This document shows, one piece after another, positions 51,416 to 61,015 of a stretch of DNA of 64,000 nt. Every line of letters begins with the position of its first letter. The first letter of the stretch is position 1. The notes beneath the pieces were generated by a model. It searched no databases and was not told where the DNA came from. It saw only the letters and a program-made list of their open reading frames with translations. The stretch lies in assembly GCA_016714815.1 (NCBI GenBank), contig JADKBZ010000002.1, positions 496,001 through 560,000 of the forward strand. Direction: 5' to 3'. Made by a program: the position numbers and the translations under genes. The DNA comes from Holophagales bacterium (GTDB taxonomy: Bacteria > Acidobacteriota > Thermoanaerobaculia > UBA5066).

Positions 51416-54400
51416 CTACTTCACCTCGCCCCTGGCCCCGCCGGGGTTCCCGGAAGGCTCGACCTTGCCCCCCGCAGCCACCGGCGCGAAGTAGCCCGAG
51501 ACGTCGAGGATCAGGTCCACGGCGGCGGGTGCGGAGTTGCGGACCGAGAGGGTGCCGCTGCCGTCCGTCGCCAGCTTGCTGATCCCGGCGGCGGCTCTCG
51601 TCTTCCCGGTCATGAACGCGACGCTCGCCGTGTCGGCGAACGTCCCGTTCCCCGGGAAGAGGGCGAAGGAGCCGGCCGCGGCCGGCGTGACTCCCGTGAC
51701 ATTGAGGACCAGCGCGACCGCTCCGGTCGGGATCCCGCAGACGCCCACGAGCGGGAAGACCCTGGTCTGTCCGGCCCCGATCGCCGGTCCGCCTAGCGGT
51801 CCGGCCGGGTCGCGCGTATCGACGAGACGGCACGGAGTCAGGTTGAAGAGCCGGGTGCTGGCGTCCGCGGCGTGGATGGTCACGAGGACGTCCGCGGTCG
51901 AGGCCGGGCACGACGCGCTCGTGATCGTCCACCGCAGGACGACCGGCCCCGCGCCCCCCGTGTGGGTGAAGGTGGCGCCCGGGGTCGCGCCGTTCGGCGC
52001 GAAGACGCCCGTGCCGCCGGAGACGATGGACCACTGCCCCGTGCCGACGCTCGGCGTGTTGCCGCCGAGGCTCGTCGTCGTTCCGTTCGTGGCGACGGTC
52101 TGCGGCCCGCCGGTGGTGGCCGAGGTCGGCGCCGGGTTCACCGTCACGGTGACGTCGGCCGTCGAGGCCGGACACGGCTCCCTGGAGATCGTCCAGCGCA
52201 GCACCAGGGGCCCCGCGCCCCCGGTGTGAGTGAAGGTCGGACCGGGAGTCGTGGCGTTCGGCGAGAAGACGCCCGTGCCGCCGGAGACGACGGACCACTG
52301 GCCCGTGCCGGAGGTCGGGGCGTTGCCCCCCAGACCGATCGTCGTCCCGCTCGCGCAGATGATCTGCGACCCACCGACGGTCGCCGTCGTCGGCGCCGGG
52401 TTCACCGTCACGGTCACGTCGGCCGTCGAGGCGGTGCAGGTGGCGTTGGAGATCGTCCAGCGCAGGACCACGGGGCCTACGCCCCCCGTGTGGGTGAATG
52501 CGGCGTCGGGGGTCGTGGCGTTCGGCGAAAAGACGCCCGTGCCGCCGGAAACGACCGTCCACCGGCCCGTGCCGACGGTCGGCGTATTGCCTCCGAGGTT
52601 GGCCGTCCTGCCGTTGGTGCAGATGGCCTGCGGCCCTCCGACGGTGGCCGCGGTCGGCGCCGGGTTCACCGTGACGGTGACGTCGGCCGTCGAGGCCGTG
52701 CAGGGCGCCCGGGAAATCGTCCACCTGAGGACGACCGGACCCGTGCCTCCCGTGTGGGTGAAGGTGGCGCCGGGGGTCGTGGCGTTCGGCGAGAAGGTCC
52801 CCGTGCCGCCGGAAACCACGCTCCACTGGCCCGTTCCGGAGCTCGGGGTGTTGCCTCCCAGCCCGGTCGTCGTCCCGCTCGCGCAGATCGTCTGCGCGCC
52901 GCCCACGGTCGCCGTCGTCGGCGCCGGATTCACCGTGATGGTGACGTCGGCCGTCGAGGCCGTGCAGGGCGCCCGGGTGATCGTCCAGCGCAGGACAACG
53001 GGGCCCGTGCCTCCCGTGTGGGTGAACGTCGCCGTGGGCGTCGCTGAATTCGGCGAGAACGTGCCCGCGCCGCCGGAGACGATGCTCCACTGACCCGCTC
53101 CGACGATCGGCGGATTGCCGCCGAGGCTGGTCGTCGTCCCGCTCGCGCAGATCGTCTGCGGGCCGCCGACGGTCGCCGTCGTCGGCGGCTGGTTCACCGT
53201 GACGGTCACGTCGGCCGTCGAGGCCGTGCAGGGGGCGTTCGAGATCGTCCAGCGCAGGACCACCGGACCCGTGCCGCTCGTGTGCGTGAATGTGGCGCCG
53301 CCCGTCGTGGCGTTCGGCGAGAACGTCCCCGCCCCGCCGGAGACGACGCTCCACTGGCCCGCGCCGACGCTCGGCGTGTTGCCTCCGAGGGCGGTCGTCG
53401 TCCCGCTCGCGCAGATCGTCTGCGCGCCGCCCACGGTCGCCGTCGTCGGCGCCGGATTCACCGTGATGGTGACGTCGGCCGTCGAGGCCGTGCAGGGCGC
53501 GTTGGAGATCGTCCAGCGCAGGACCACCGGACCCGTGCCGCTCGTGTGGCTGAAGGTGGCGCCGGGAGTCGTGGCGCTCGGCGAGAAGGTTCCCGAGCCG
53601 CCGGAGACGACGCTCCACTGGCCCGTCCCGGAGCTCGGCGTGTTGCCGCCCAGGGCGGCCGTCGTGCTGCTCGCGCAGATGGTCTGCGCTCCGCCGACGG
53701 TCGCCGTCGTCGGGGCCGTCCGGACCGTGACGGTCGCGCTGCCGCTCCCGCTGCCGGTACAGGCGAGGCTGTCGGTGAGGGTCGCCACCGAATACGTCGT
53801 GCTGGCCGCGGGGCTGACAGGGAAGGTGAAGGCCGGGCCAGCACCGTTCTGGGTACCGCCCCCGTTGTTCAGCGTGACCGCGTACGGAGGCGTTCCTCCC
53901 GAAACGGTGACCGTGACGCTCGACGGGCTTCCCGCGCAGACCGTCCCGCCCCCCGTCACCGTCCCGGTGATCGTCGCGCAGGGTGCACGGACGGTCAGGA
54001 TCCCGGTGCCGGTCACGGCCTGGCCATCCGGGTTCGTCACCGTCACGTTCCGGACCCCGGCGGCGGCGCCCGCCGCGACCGTCAGGTTGAGCGTGACGTG
54101 CGTCGGGTCGGTATAGCTCACGCTGTTGACGGTGACGCCCGTACCGGAGACCGTGGCCGCGATGTGGCTCGAGCAGGTGCTGCAGGTCCCGGCCGGATCG
54201 AAGAAGCCCGAGCCGGACGTCGACGTGCCCGTCACGACGACGCTCACGTTCGAGGCGCCCTGCACGACCGACGTTGGCGTGCACGTCGCCGGAGTGGCGG
54301 GCGGCGGGGCGAGGAGCTTCACCACCTGGACGCCATAGCTGTTCGTCGCGTTGCAGAACTCCTGGATCGTCCACATCGTCATGTCGTCGTTCGGGTCGAG

Positions 54401-56035
54401 CGACGTGTACGAGTAGTCTCCCCAGCGCCTTGCTCCGCGATCGACTCCGGTGTCGCTCCCCGGGTTGTAGGCCGTGGAGCTGGCCGTGTAGTTGACGGGA
54501 GTCCCCGTCGTCCCGGGCGTGTCGCCCACGAGCCGTCCCACGGTCCCGGCGTTCACCCTCGCGTTCGCACCGGCGGTGGAGAAGCCGAGCGCGGCGTGCC
54601 CCTGGCCCGACACCATGATCGAAGGGATCCAGTAGAAGACGGGGTTCGTCCCGAGCGGGTCGTAGACCGTGCCGGACTGCGAAACGGTCGGAGTGTTCCC
54701 CGCGGCGACGCCGGTGATCTCGTACCAGCGGGTGGCGGTCCGCGACAGCGTTCCGCTCGCGACGCCCACGGCGTTCACGCCGATGTTGTGCGCCGTGAGG
54801 AGCTTGCCGCTCCGGAAGTGCGCCGCGTAGAGTCTTTCGTCGAGCGCGTCGAGCTGGCCATTGGCCCCACCCGTGTTTCCCAGGTGGGGAACGTTGAGCG
54901 GGCCGCTCGTGGTGCTCACGTTCGTTACGGAGACGTTGGCAGAGATGGCGGGCGTCCCTGCGGGGGTGGAGACGCGGCGCAGGTTGAGCCTCCCGTAGAA
55001 CCTCGTGTCGGTTCCGATGAAATAGCCCTCGGTCGCGGCCGGGTCGTAGTTGTCGACGCCCTGCGGGGTGTAGGGCCCGGAAACCGCCCCGGTCCCGAGG
55101 GCGCGGAAGACCGTCGCGACGATCGGCCCGGCGCCGAGCACCGAGCTCTTCCGGATGACCCAGCCGTCGGTCGAGTGGAACGTCTGGGGCGCGGCGCCGC
55201 AGAAGTTGTTTCCACCGATGTAGAGCGCGTTCGCATCGACGCCGAGGGTCGGGTAGTCCATCAGGCAGGTGTTCGAGATCGCCGGCGGCGCCGTGTCGAT
55301 CGCGAGAAAGAAGTAGGTCCAGACGGTGCTCCCCGAGACGACCCCCGCACTTGCGGCGTTGCTCACGGCGACGAGGATCCGGTTCGGAAACGAGACGTTG
55401 ATGATGACGACGATCCAGCGCTGCGTGAGCCGGTCGTACCGGATCCGCGGGTCGCTCGTTCCGGCGCCGTTCCTCACGGAGTTGAAGAAGGTGTTCGTCG
55501 TCGCGTTGAGGACGCCGTCGGCGAGGCCGGTCGTCTTGCTGAAGCTGACGATCCGCCCGTTCACGGCGACGATGTACTGCGTCGGGCCGACGGCCCCCAT
55601 CGAGTCGGGGGGGAAGGCGCTCGTCGGGTTGACGCCCGCGAGCGTCGCCCCGAGGAACGTCGTCCCGAGCGTCTGGGGCGAGAACGGCGTGAACGCCTGG
55701 GGGTCGTTCCCCCCTTCCGGCAGGGGGGGCCACTGCGCGACCGGCAGGGCGTCCGGGTCCTGGGGAAGCTTCGTGCGGTCCGGACGGATCTTTTTCGGTT
55801 CCGTCACCCTCTGGATCTCGGTCGGAGGCTCCTTCGCGGCCCGGGCCATGATCTCGGAGGTGGTCTCCGTCACGCCAGGCGAACCGGCGAAGGTGATGCC
55901 GGGCGTCGCGCCGGACGGGGCCTCGGCCGCCAGGGCCGTCGCGGGGAGCAGGGCGACCACGAATCCTGCCGCCAGGAAGAGGGTCACGGCCAGGGTCCGG
56001 GAGGGGAATTCAGGCGCGCACGGCGCTCTGTACAT
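51416..56035 (-). CDS. Large secreted protein with seven 88-residue Ig-like repeats and a C-terminal CGIP module
   Basis: Secreted protein of 1539 residues. The ATG at 56033-56035 follows AAGGAG after 5 nt. Order: signal peptide (1-37); a propeller-like region (about 60-520) with DSMGAVGPTQYIVAVNG and SDPRIRYDRLTQRW; an IPT/TIG-like domain; a SprB-like repeat; seven tandem 88-residue repeats (minus-strand 53715-51868) of consensus VGGxQTICASGTT...GQWSVVSGG; then a TPCRLVDTR...CGIP...DVSGYF module (51843-51492). Repeats are near-identical, as in gliding adhesins. The module is shared with the two S74 proteins. Probably a cell-surface or matrix protein; no catalytic motif seen. Confidence 0.85.
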   Translation of the reverse strand: MYRAPCAPEFPSRTLAVTLFLAAGFVVALLPATALAAEAPSGATPGITFAGSPGVTETTSEIMARAAKEPPTEIQRVTEPKKIRPDRTKLPQDPDALPVAQWPPLPEGGNDPQAFTPFSPQTLGTTFLGATLAGVNPTSAFPPDSMGAVGPTQYIVAVNGRIVSFSKTTGLADGVLNATTNTFFNSVRNGAGTSDPRIRYDRLTQRWIVVIINVSFPNRILVAVSNAASAGVVSGSTVWTYFFLAIDTAPPAISNTCLMDYPTLGVDANALYIGGNNFCGAAPQTFHSTDGWVIRKSSVLGAGPIVATVFRALGTGAVSGPYTPQGVDNYDPAATEGYFIGTDTRFYGRLNLRRVSTPAGTPAISANVSVTNVSTTSGPLNVPHLGNTGGANGQLDALDERLYAAHFRSGKLLTAHNIGVNAVGVASGTLSRTATRWYEITGVAAGNTPTVSQSGTVYDPLGTNPVFYWIPSIMVSGQGHAALGFSTAGANARVNAGTVGRLVGDTPGTTGTPVNYTASSTAYNPGSDTGVDRGARRWGDYSYTSLDPNDDMTMWTIQEFCNATNSYGVQVVKLLAPPPATPATCTPTSVVQGASNVSVVVTGTSTSGSGFFDPAGTCSTCSSHIAATVSGTGVTVNSVSYTDPTHVTLNLTVAAGAAAGVRNVTVTNPDGQAVTGTGILTVRAPCATITGTVTGGGTVCAGSPSSVTVTVSGGTPPYAVTLNNGGGTQNGAGPAFTFPVSPAASTTYSVATLTDSLACTGSGSGSATVTVRTAPTTATVGGAQTICASSTTAALGGNTPSSGTGQWSVVSGGSGTFSPSATTPGATFSHTSGTGPVVLRWTISNAPCTASTADVTITVNPAPTTATVGGAQTICASGTTTALGGNTPSVGAGQWSVVSGGAGTFSPNATTGGATFTHTSGTGPVVLRWTISNAPCTASTADVTVTVNQPPTTATVGGPQTICASGTTTSLGGNPPIVGAGQWSIVSGGAGTFSPNSATPTATFTHTGGTGPVVLRWTITRAPCTASTADVTITVNPAPTTATVGGAQTICASGTTTGLGGNTPSSGTGQWSVVSGGTGTFSPNATTPGATFTHTGGTGPVVLRWTISRAPCTASTADVTVTVNPAPTAATVGGPQAICTNGRTANLGGNTPTVGTGRWTVVSGGTGVFSPNATTPDAAFTHTGGVGPVVLRWTISNATCTASTADVTVTVNPAPTTATVGGSQIICASGTTIGLGGNAPTSGTGQWSVVSGGTGVFSPNATTPGPTFTHTGGAGPLVLRWTISREPCPASTADVTVTVNPAPTSATTGGPQTVATNGTTTSLGGNTPSVGTGQWSIVSGGTGVFAPNGATPGATFTHTGGAGPVVLRWTITSASCPASTADVLVTIHAADASTRLFNLTPCRLVDTRDPAGPLGGPAIGAGQTRVFPLVGVCGIPTGAVALVLNVTGVTPAAAGSFALFPGNGTFADTASVAFMTGKTRAAAGISKLATDGSGTLSVRNSAPAAVDLILDVSGYFAPVAAGGKVEPSGNPGGARGEVK
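51868..53715 (-). repeat. Seven direct 264-bp repeats encoding Ig-like domains
   Basis: Length 1848 nt = 7 x 264. Units share the recurring protein words QTICASGTT, LGGNTP, GQWSVVSGG, FSPNATTPGATFTHT, GPVVLRWTIS and ASTADVTVTVNPAPT. DNA similarity is high enough to favour slippage or recombination, and also to collapse in short-read assembly. Confidence 0.9.
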
Positions 56036-56268
56036 CGCTTCTCCTTGAGTCCGAAGACTCGGGAAGGGAAACCGATCGAGGATAGCGCACGCACGATCAT
56101 CAGGGCGGAAATGAAAACCGGCGGCAGGAGATCAGGCCGTCCTTGAAAACCGTTCACCCCGGATTGAAGGCTGTTCAAGTCCCGGAAGACCCCCGTCTTC
56201 GGCCGGGACCGGAGATCCGGCTCGGCGACCCGGCCTTCCGCTGGCATCGAACGTGCGCTTCTTCTGGC

Positions 56269-56544
56269 ATGATTTCGATTCCCGGCCTCCTCCTTCTCCT
56301 CCTCATCGCCGCGATCTGCGGCGGCATCGGCAGCGCGATCGCCGGCGGAACCCGTGGCGGGATCCTCGTCTCCATCGTCCTGGGCTTCATCGGCGCGCTC
56401 CTCGGCTCCTGGGTCGCCCGCCAGATGAACCTCCCGGAACCGTTCGTTCTCCGGGCCGCCGGGCAGGCCTTCCCGATCCTCTGGTCGGTCATAGGCGCCG
56501 CCCTCTTCGTCGCGCTCGTCCACCTCTTCAGCCGCAGGGGATAA
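56269..56544 (+). CDS. GlsB/YeaQ/YmgE-family membrane protein
   Basis: Small membrane protein of 91 residues with three glycine-rich helices: LLLLLLIAAICGGIGSAIAGG, GGILVSIVLGFIGALLGSWVA and a final helix ILWSVIGAALFVALV. The middle pattern G-x-I-x-x-I-x-L-G-x-x-G-A is the family hallmark (transglycosylase-associated). The first ATG to keep this pattern is at 56269; an upstream ATG (56143) adds charged sequence with no similarity. Members are general-stress proteins of unknown mechanism. Convergent with the hybrid kinase gene. Confidence 0.8.
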   Translation: MISIPGLLLLLLIAAICGGIGSAIAGGTRGGILVSIVLGFIGALLGSWVARQMNLPEPFVLRAAGQAFPILWSVIGAALFVALVHLFSRRG

Positions 56545-56553
56545 CGGTCCGGA

Positions 56554-58236
56554 TCACCGTTCGATGGGGCTCCCGGGCAAGGATCCGGCGAGGGAGAAAA
56601 GAAACGCCAGGGTGCTCGCGCCGACCGGCTTGGCGAGGTGGTGGTCGAAGCCCGCCTCCCGGGAGCGGACCAGGTCCTCCGGCTGCACCCAGCCCGACAG
56701 GGCCACGAGGAGGACGCCTTCCACGGACGGGTCCGCCCTCAGTCGCCGGGCCACCTCGAGGCCGCTGAAGCCCGGGAGCCCGATGTCGAGGATCGCGATG
56801 TCGGGATGCAGGCGCCGGGCGGCCTCGACCGCCGAGGGGCCGTCGTGCGCCACGTGCGCCTCGTGCCCGTCGAGGGAAAGGAGCTCGGCAAGGGTCCGCG
56901 CGGCGTCGACGTTGTCGTCGACCACGAGGACGCGCCGCGGGGTCACCGGAATCGCCGGCACCGGCGGCAAGGCCTCGGACGGGTTCGCTTCTCCGGCCTC
57001 CACGGGGAGGCGAAGCGTGAATACGCTGCCCTTCCCGGGCCCGTCGCTGGCCGCGGTCAGGGAGCCCCCGTGCATCAGGGCGAGCTGCCTGGCGAGCGCG
57101 AGGCCGATCCCGAGCCCGCCGTGCCCCGCGGCGGGCGTCGGCGCAGCCTGGCCGAACATCGTGAAGATGTGCGCCAGGGAATCCTCGGGTATTCCGATGC
57201 CCGAGTCGGCGACCCGGACGACGACGCTCCCCCCTTCGCGATCCGCCTCGACCCGGATACGCCCGCCCGGCTCGGTGTACCAGGCCGCGTTCGAGAGGAG
57301 GTTCGTCAGCACCTGCGCGAGACGGACCGGGTCGGCGCACAGCGGAACCGGCGACCGGGGCAGGCGAACGTCGAGCGCGTGGCGCCGAAGGACGAGGAGG
57401 GGCCGTGCCGCCTCGAGAGCGCTCTCCACGACCGTGGAGAGGGAGATCCGCTCGGGCCGCAGCCCGACCTTTCCGTGCGAGATCCGCGATACGTCGAGGA
57501 GGTCGTCGACGAGCCGGACCAGGTGAGACACCTGACGCTCGATCACGCTCAGCGTGGCGCGGGCGCGGAGGCGATCCTCGTCCGTGTCGCCCAGACGCGC
57601 CAGGATCTCCAGGCCGTGTCCGATCGGGGCGAGCGGGTTTCGAAGCTCGTGGGCGAGGGTCGCGAGGAACTCGTTCTTCCGGCGGTCGACCTCCCGGAGC
57701 TTCTGCTCGGCCCGGCGCCGCTCGGCCACCTCCGCCGCAAGGGCGGCGTTCATCGTCTCGAGGCTCGCCGAGCGTTCATCGACACTCTCCTGCAGCACCT
57801 CGCGGGCATGCCGGTGAACGACTTCCTGGCGCCGCGCCTCGACGGCGTACCGGATCGAACGCTCGAGGAGCTCGGGGGTCAGCCCGTCGAGCGCGAGGAA
57901 GCCCGCCGCTCCGTTCTCCATCGCGGCCAGGTCCAGGCCCCGGTCGTCCGCTCCCCCCACGAGGAGCGTGGGAGCGCCCACCCCGGCATCCTGGCTGGCG
58001 CGCAGGAGGCCCGTTCCTTCGCGATCGCCCAGCCTGCCGCTCACGAGGTGGGCGTCGTACCGGCCCGCGATCATCCGGTTGTATCCGGTTTCGAACGAGC
58101 GAGCCCAGTCCACCTCGGGATGAGCCGGCATCCGCGTCACGAGGTCGCGAAACCTCTCGACGTCCGCCTCGTCCGTCGCGACGAGAAGGACGCGGAGCGG
58201 CCTGGCTTCTTCGGGGTCGGAGATCCGCGAGGTCAT
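56554..58236 (-). CDS. Hybrid histidine kinase with N-terminal receiver-like and C-terminal receiver domains
   Basis: Cytoplasmic two-component protein of 560 residues. Residues 10-135 are a receiver-like domain whose phosphoacceptor position is weak (RYDAHLVSGRLGD, no clear Asp), then a coiled coil (about 150-205), HisKA with the phospho-His in FLATLAHELRNPLAPI, HATPase (NLLSNAAWYTEP, DSGIGIPEDSLAHIFTMFGQ, GLGIGLALARQL) and a C-terminal receiver with the Asp in DIAILDIGLPGFSG. No membrane segment, so input is intracellular or by partner. No DNA-binding response regulator lies next to it. Start at ATG 58234-58236; no ribosome site. Confidence 0.92.
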   Translation of the reverse strand: MTSRISDPEEARPLRVLLVATDEADVERFRDLVTRMPAHPEVDWARSFETGYNRMIAGRYDAHLVSGRLGDREGTGLLRASQDAGVGAPTLLVGGADDRGLDLAAMENGAAGFLALDGLTPELLERSIRYAVEARRQEVVHRHAREVLQESVDERSASLETMNAALAAEVAERRRAEQKLREVDRRKNEFLATLAHELRNPLAPIGHGLEILARLGDTDEDRLRARATLSVIERQVSHLVRLVDDLLDVSRISHGKVGLRPERISLSTVVESALEAARPLLVLRRHALDVRLPRSPVPLCADPVRLAQVLTNLLSNAAWYTEPGGRIRVEADREGGSVVVRVADSGIGIPEDSLAHIFTMFGQAAPTPAAGHGGLGIGLALARQLALMHGGSLTAASDGPGKGSVFTLRLPVEAGEANPSEALPPVPAIPVTPRRVLVVDDNVDAARTLAELLSLDGHEAHVAHDGPSAVEAARRLHPDIAILDIGLPGFSGLEVARRLRADPSVEGVLLVALSGWVQPEDLVRSREAGFDHHLAKPVGASTLAFLFSLAGSLPGSPIER

Positions 58237-58358
58237 GCGGGAAGTCTCGACCCGGAGCCGGGGCGAGTCAAAGGCCGATCCCGCAACCCCCGGTCGACGG
58301 ATCCGCGCACGAGACTCTGGCACGTTATATGCGTTGCAGCATAACCAGAGGTGACGTC

Positions 58359-58562
58359 ATGAACAAGCAGGAAATCAAGGGCAAGTCGAAGAGCCGCAGG
58401 GGACGCGTCAACGAGGCCCGGGGTGTTCTCACCGAGGACCCCAGGCTGGAACGCCACGGCGCCCAGCAGCGTGCCGAAGGGGGGCTCGAGTCGTTCGTCG
58501 GCGAGATGCGGCGCCGCTTCGGCGAGATGATCGAGAGGCTCGGGACCGCCATCAAGACCTGA
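58359..58562 (+). CDS. CsbD-like stress protein
   Basis: Small hydrophilic protein of 67 residues starting MNKQEIKGKSKSRRGRVNEA, with LTEDPRLERHGAQQRAEG after it. The EIKGK...G.....T.D......G......G pattern matches the CsbD family, general-stress proteins of unknown mechanism. AGAGGTG lies 6 nt before the ATG. It is divergent from the hybrid kinase gene. A TTATAT at 58325-58330 could be the -10. Confidence 0.75.
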   Translation: MNKQEIKGKSKSRRGRVNEARGVLTEDPRLERHGAQQRAEGGLESFVGEMRRRFGEMIERLGTAIKT

Positions 58563-58588
58563 GTCGCACGGGTTGCTCCGACCGTCGT

Positions 58589-60163
58589 TCAGAAGAGCGA
58601 ATCGGTCGTGATCAGGTAGACCGGGCCGCCGCCTCGATCGGGAAACGCGACTTCGAGGCGAAGGATGCGCACGACGGAGGCGCGGGTCGCTTCCACGAGA
58701 ATTCCCGCGCCGACGTCGCCGCGCCACCCGTCCGTGGACGGCCCGACCCGGGCGCCCCACGTCTTGCCGCCGTCGGCGAACGCCGTCAGGCCCAGCGCCG
58801 CCACGTGCAGCAGCTCGCCGGTGATCCGGCCCCGCCATTCCACGTTCGCCACGACCCGCGACGTGCCGTCGAAGGTGTTCGGGTTGTAGCCCCTGAGGCC
58901 CGTGTCGGCGCCGAGAGTCAACTGCCGCTCGCCGTCGAGGGCGGTGCCGAGGTCGGCGGCGACGCGGGCCCGGAGGCCCGCCGACCCGGTGAGGGCGCCC
59001 CCGGCCTCGAGGTGCGTGATCGCGTTGCCGAGGCCGCGGCTCTCGACCCGTCCCGAGAGTGCGATCCGCTGCCACGTGAAAGTCCTTCCCGAGAGCTGGC
59101 CCGATTCGAAAGTGCCCTGGTAACGAAGACGGATGCTGTCCCCGCCGAAGAACGGCAGGGAGAGCCCGGTCGTCAGCTTCCAGTTCGGTCCGAGCGGAAG
59201 GTCCTCCTGCCGCATCCAGGCCCGGAACCCGCGCACCACCTTCCATCGGAACGTCTGGTGATCCCAGCCCACCTCCGGGCCCACCAGGTCCCGATCCTCC
59301 GGCTGCGGGTACTGCGGGCCGTACAGGCTCTGCCAGTTCCGGAAGAGGGCCCGCTCGCCGAACGCTCCGAAGAGGAGCCGGTCCGTGACCAGGCCGCCAC
59401 CGGGCAGCCTCAGCCCGCCCCAGACTTCCCAGTCCCGCCCGTTCACCTCGCCTGCGACGCGCCGCTCGCCGTCCGACCAGAGGTACTCCCGGGACTCCTC
59501 GCGCTTCCAGTCGACGCCCCCGGCCTTTGGCGTCGCCAGCGAGAAGAAGGGGTACTGAAACAGGAAATGGTCCACCGATCCGTCGGAGGACGACTGGTGC
59601 TCCAGCTCGAGCTGCCAGCGGCTGCGAAGAAAGGTGATGTCCCTGTAGCGGAAGGTCGAGGAGGTCCGCTCCGGATCCGACGTGATCTCGAAGGAAAAGC
59701 TCTTCCCGAGACCCAGGACGTTGTCCTCCGAAAGGCCGAAGCTCGTGGAGCGTCGATCCCCGGACATGCCGAAGCTGAGGGTGACGCCCGTCGACCACTG
59801 GTCGTGCGTCTCCACGGTCACCTCGGCGCCGCCGGGGACCGGCCGAGCCGAGATGTTCACCGGATTGAGGAAGCCCGTTCCCCGCAGGAGGATCTCACTC
59901 TCGGCCAGCCGCAGCGGGTCGAGGGGATCGCCGGCCCTGAAGAGCAGCAGCCGGCGGATGAACTCCTCGCGGGTGACGATGTGCAGGGCGTCGACCCAGT
60001 GGTACGGCCACGCCGACGTCGACGGGTCGTCGAGGTCGAAGACGTCGTGCCGGACGATCCGCACGGCCACGATGGGCGTGCCGGGGGGCACCTCCTCCGC
60101 ACGGGCGCCCCGGGCACCGAGCCCGAAGAGAACGAAGAAGAGGGCCGCGGCGGCGCGCGGCAC
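58589..60163 (-). CDS. Omp85-like outer-membrane protein (BamA/TamA relative)
   Basis: Outer-membrane protein of 524 residues. From GTG 60161-60163 it has a textbook signal peptide with cleavage after GARA; GAGGGGAG precedes that GTG, so longer readings are rejected. One POTRA-like domain (about 30-110, REEFIRRLLLFRAGDPLDPLRLAESE) is followed by a 16-strand-type barrel with alternating aromatic strands. The lid-loop motif of Omp85 barrels is present (GLRGYNPNTFDG), and the last strand ends in Phe, as for barrels handled by BamA. With only about one POTRA it is not the housekeeping BamA; it may assemble or export one surface protein. Confidence 0.85.
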   Translation of the reverse strand: MPRAAAALFFVLFGLGARGARAEEVPPGTPIVAVRIVRHDVFDLDDPSTSAWPYHWVDALHIVTREEFIRRLLLFRAGDPLDPLRLAESEILLRGTGFLNPVNISARPVPGGAEVTVETHDQWSTGVTLSFGMSGDRRSTSFGLSEDNVLGLGKSFSFEITSDPERTSSTFRYRDITFLRSRWQLELEHQSSSDGSVDHFLFQYPFFSLATPKAGGVDWKREESREYLWSDGERRVAGEVNGRDWEVWGGLRLPGGGLVTDRLLFGAFGERALFRNWQSLYGPQYPQPEDRDLVGPEVGWDHQTFRWKVVRGFRAWMRQEDLPLGPNWKLTTGLSLPFFGGDSIRLRYQGTFESGQLSGRTFTWQRIALSGRVESRGLGNAITHLEAGGALTGSAGLRARVAADLGTALDGERQLTLGADTGLRGYNPNTFDGTSRVVANVEWRGRITGELLHVAALGLTAFADGGKTWGARVGPSTDGWRGDVGAGILVEATRASVVRILRLEVAFPDRGGGPVYLITTDSLF

Positions 60164-60363
60164 GGCTCCCCTCTGCCCAGCCGGGATCGATGGCCGGAGC
60201 ACGTCCGCACGGCGGCGAGGCCCCGCCGGCGCCGGATCCCTTCCCAACGGCCGTCTCCACGCTCGCCTCATCGCGGGCTCCATCCTCAGGAGGCATTCGC
60301 AAAGGCGGCGCCAGCGCCTACCGCCGGCTCCCGGCCGTGGCACGCGGCGTGCTCAGTGGGGGC

Positions 60364-60936
60364 GTGAGCAAGAGAACGAAGAAGTCCCCCGCCGCCTCCT
60401 TCCTGTCCGACGTCGACGGCCTCCGACGCCGTGCCCGAAAGCAGATCGAGGAAGGGGCCGTGACCTCGAGCTACAAGGCGGACCGGGTCCACGTCGTCGA
60501 GCTCCTGAATACCGCTCTCGCCTCGGAGATCATCTGCGTCCTGCGCTACAGGCGGCACCACTTCATGGCGACGGGCATCCACGCCGAGCCGGTGGCTGCG
60601 GAATTCCTCGAGCACGCCACCCAGGAGCAGGCCCACGCGGACCGGCTCTGCGTACGGATCCGGCAGCTCGGCGGCGCCCCGGACCTGAACCCGGCCGGCC
60701 TCCTCTCGCGAGGCCACACGCAGTACGTCGAGGGCGGCAATCTCACCGAGATGATCCGCGAGGACCTGATCGCGGAACGGATCGCGATCGAGTCCTACGG
60801 CGAAATGGTCCGGTACGTCGGCACCGACGACCCGACGACCCGGCGGCTCCTGGAGGAGATCCTCGCCCAGGAGGAGGAGCACGCCGACGACATGGCGGAC
60901 CTCCTCGTCACCCTCGACCCGAAGAAGAGCACCTGA
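60364..60936 (+). CDS. Ferritin-like di-iron protein (bacterioferritin/Dps-like)
   Basis: Four-helix di-iron protein of 190 residues from GTG 60364. Ligand motifs: LNTALASEIICVLRYRRHHF, EHATQEQAHADRL (ExxH), EDLIAERIAIESY and AQEEEHADDM (ExxH), as in bacterioferritin and DPS-like oxidative-stress ferritins. The basic N-terminus is longer than usual; upstream in-frame sequence is shadow-like. Divergent from the Omp85-like gene. A perfect hairpin (60951-60981) follows. Confidence 0.85.
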   Translation: MSKRTKKSPAASFLSDVDGLRRRARKQIEEGAVTSSYKADRVHVVELLNTALASEIICVLRYRRHHFMATGIHAEPVAAEFLEHATQEQAHADRLCVRIRQLGGAPDLNPAGLLSRGHTQYVEGGNLTEMIREDLIAERIAIESYGEMVRYVGTDDPTTRRLLEEILAQEEEHADDMADLLVTLDPKKST

Positions 60937-60950
60937 AGCAATTCCTTCGC

Positions 60951-60981
60951 CGGGCGCCTGTAGCCCTTACGCAGGCGCCCG
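60951..60981 (+). terminator. Hairpin after the ferritin-like gene
   Basis: CGGGCGCCTG (60951-60960) pairs perfectly with CAGGCGCCCG (60972-60981), loop 11 nt, starting 15 nt after the stop. No T-tract. Confidence 0.55.
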
Positions 60982-61015
60982 CCCGAAAGACCGGCCGAAA
61001 CCAGGGAGAAGACCG

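Noticed and set aside
51868..53715. Regular repeats as a CRISPR array
   Set aside because: Units are 264 bp, translated in one frame without spacers, and encode Ig-like domains.
56240..56268. Sigma-54-like -24/-12 pattern (GG, 10 nt, GC) before the GlsB-like gene
   Set aside because: The -12 half matches poorly and transcription would start within a few bases of the ATG, leaving no room for a ribosome site; chance match in GC-rich DNA.
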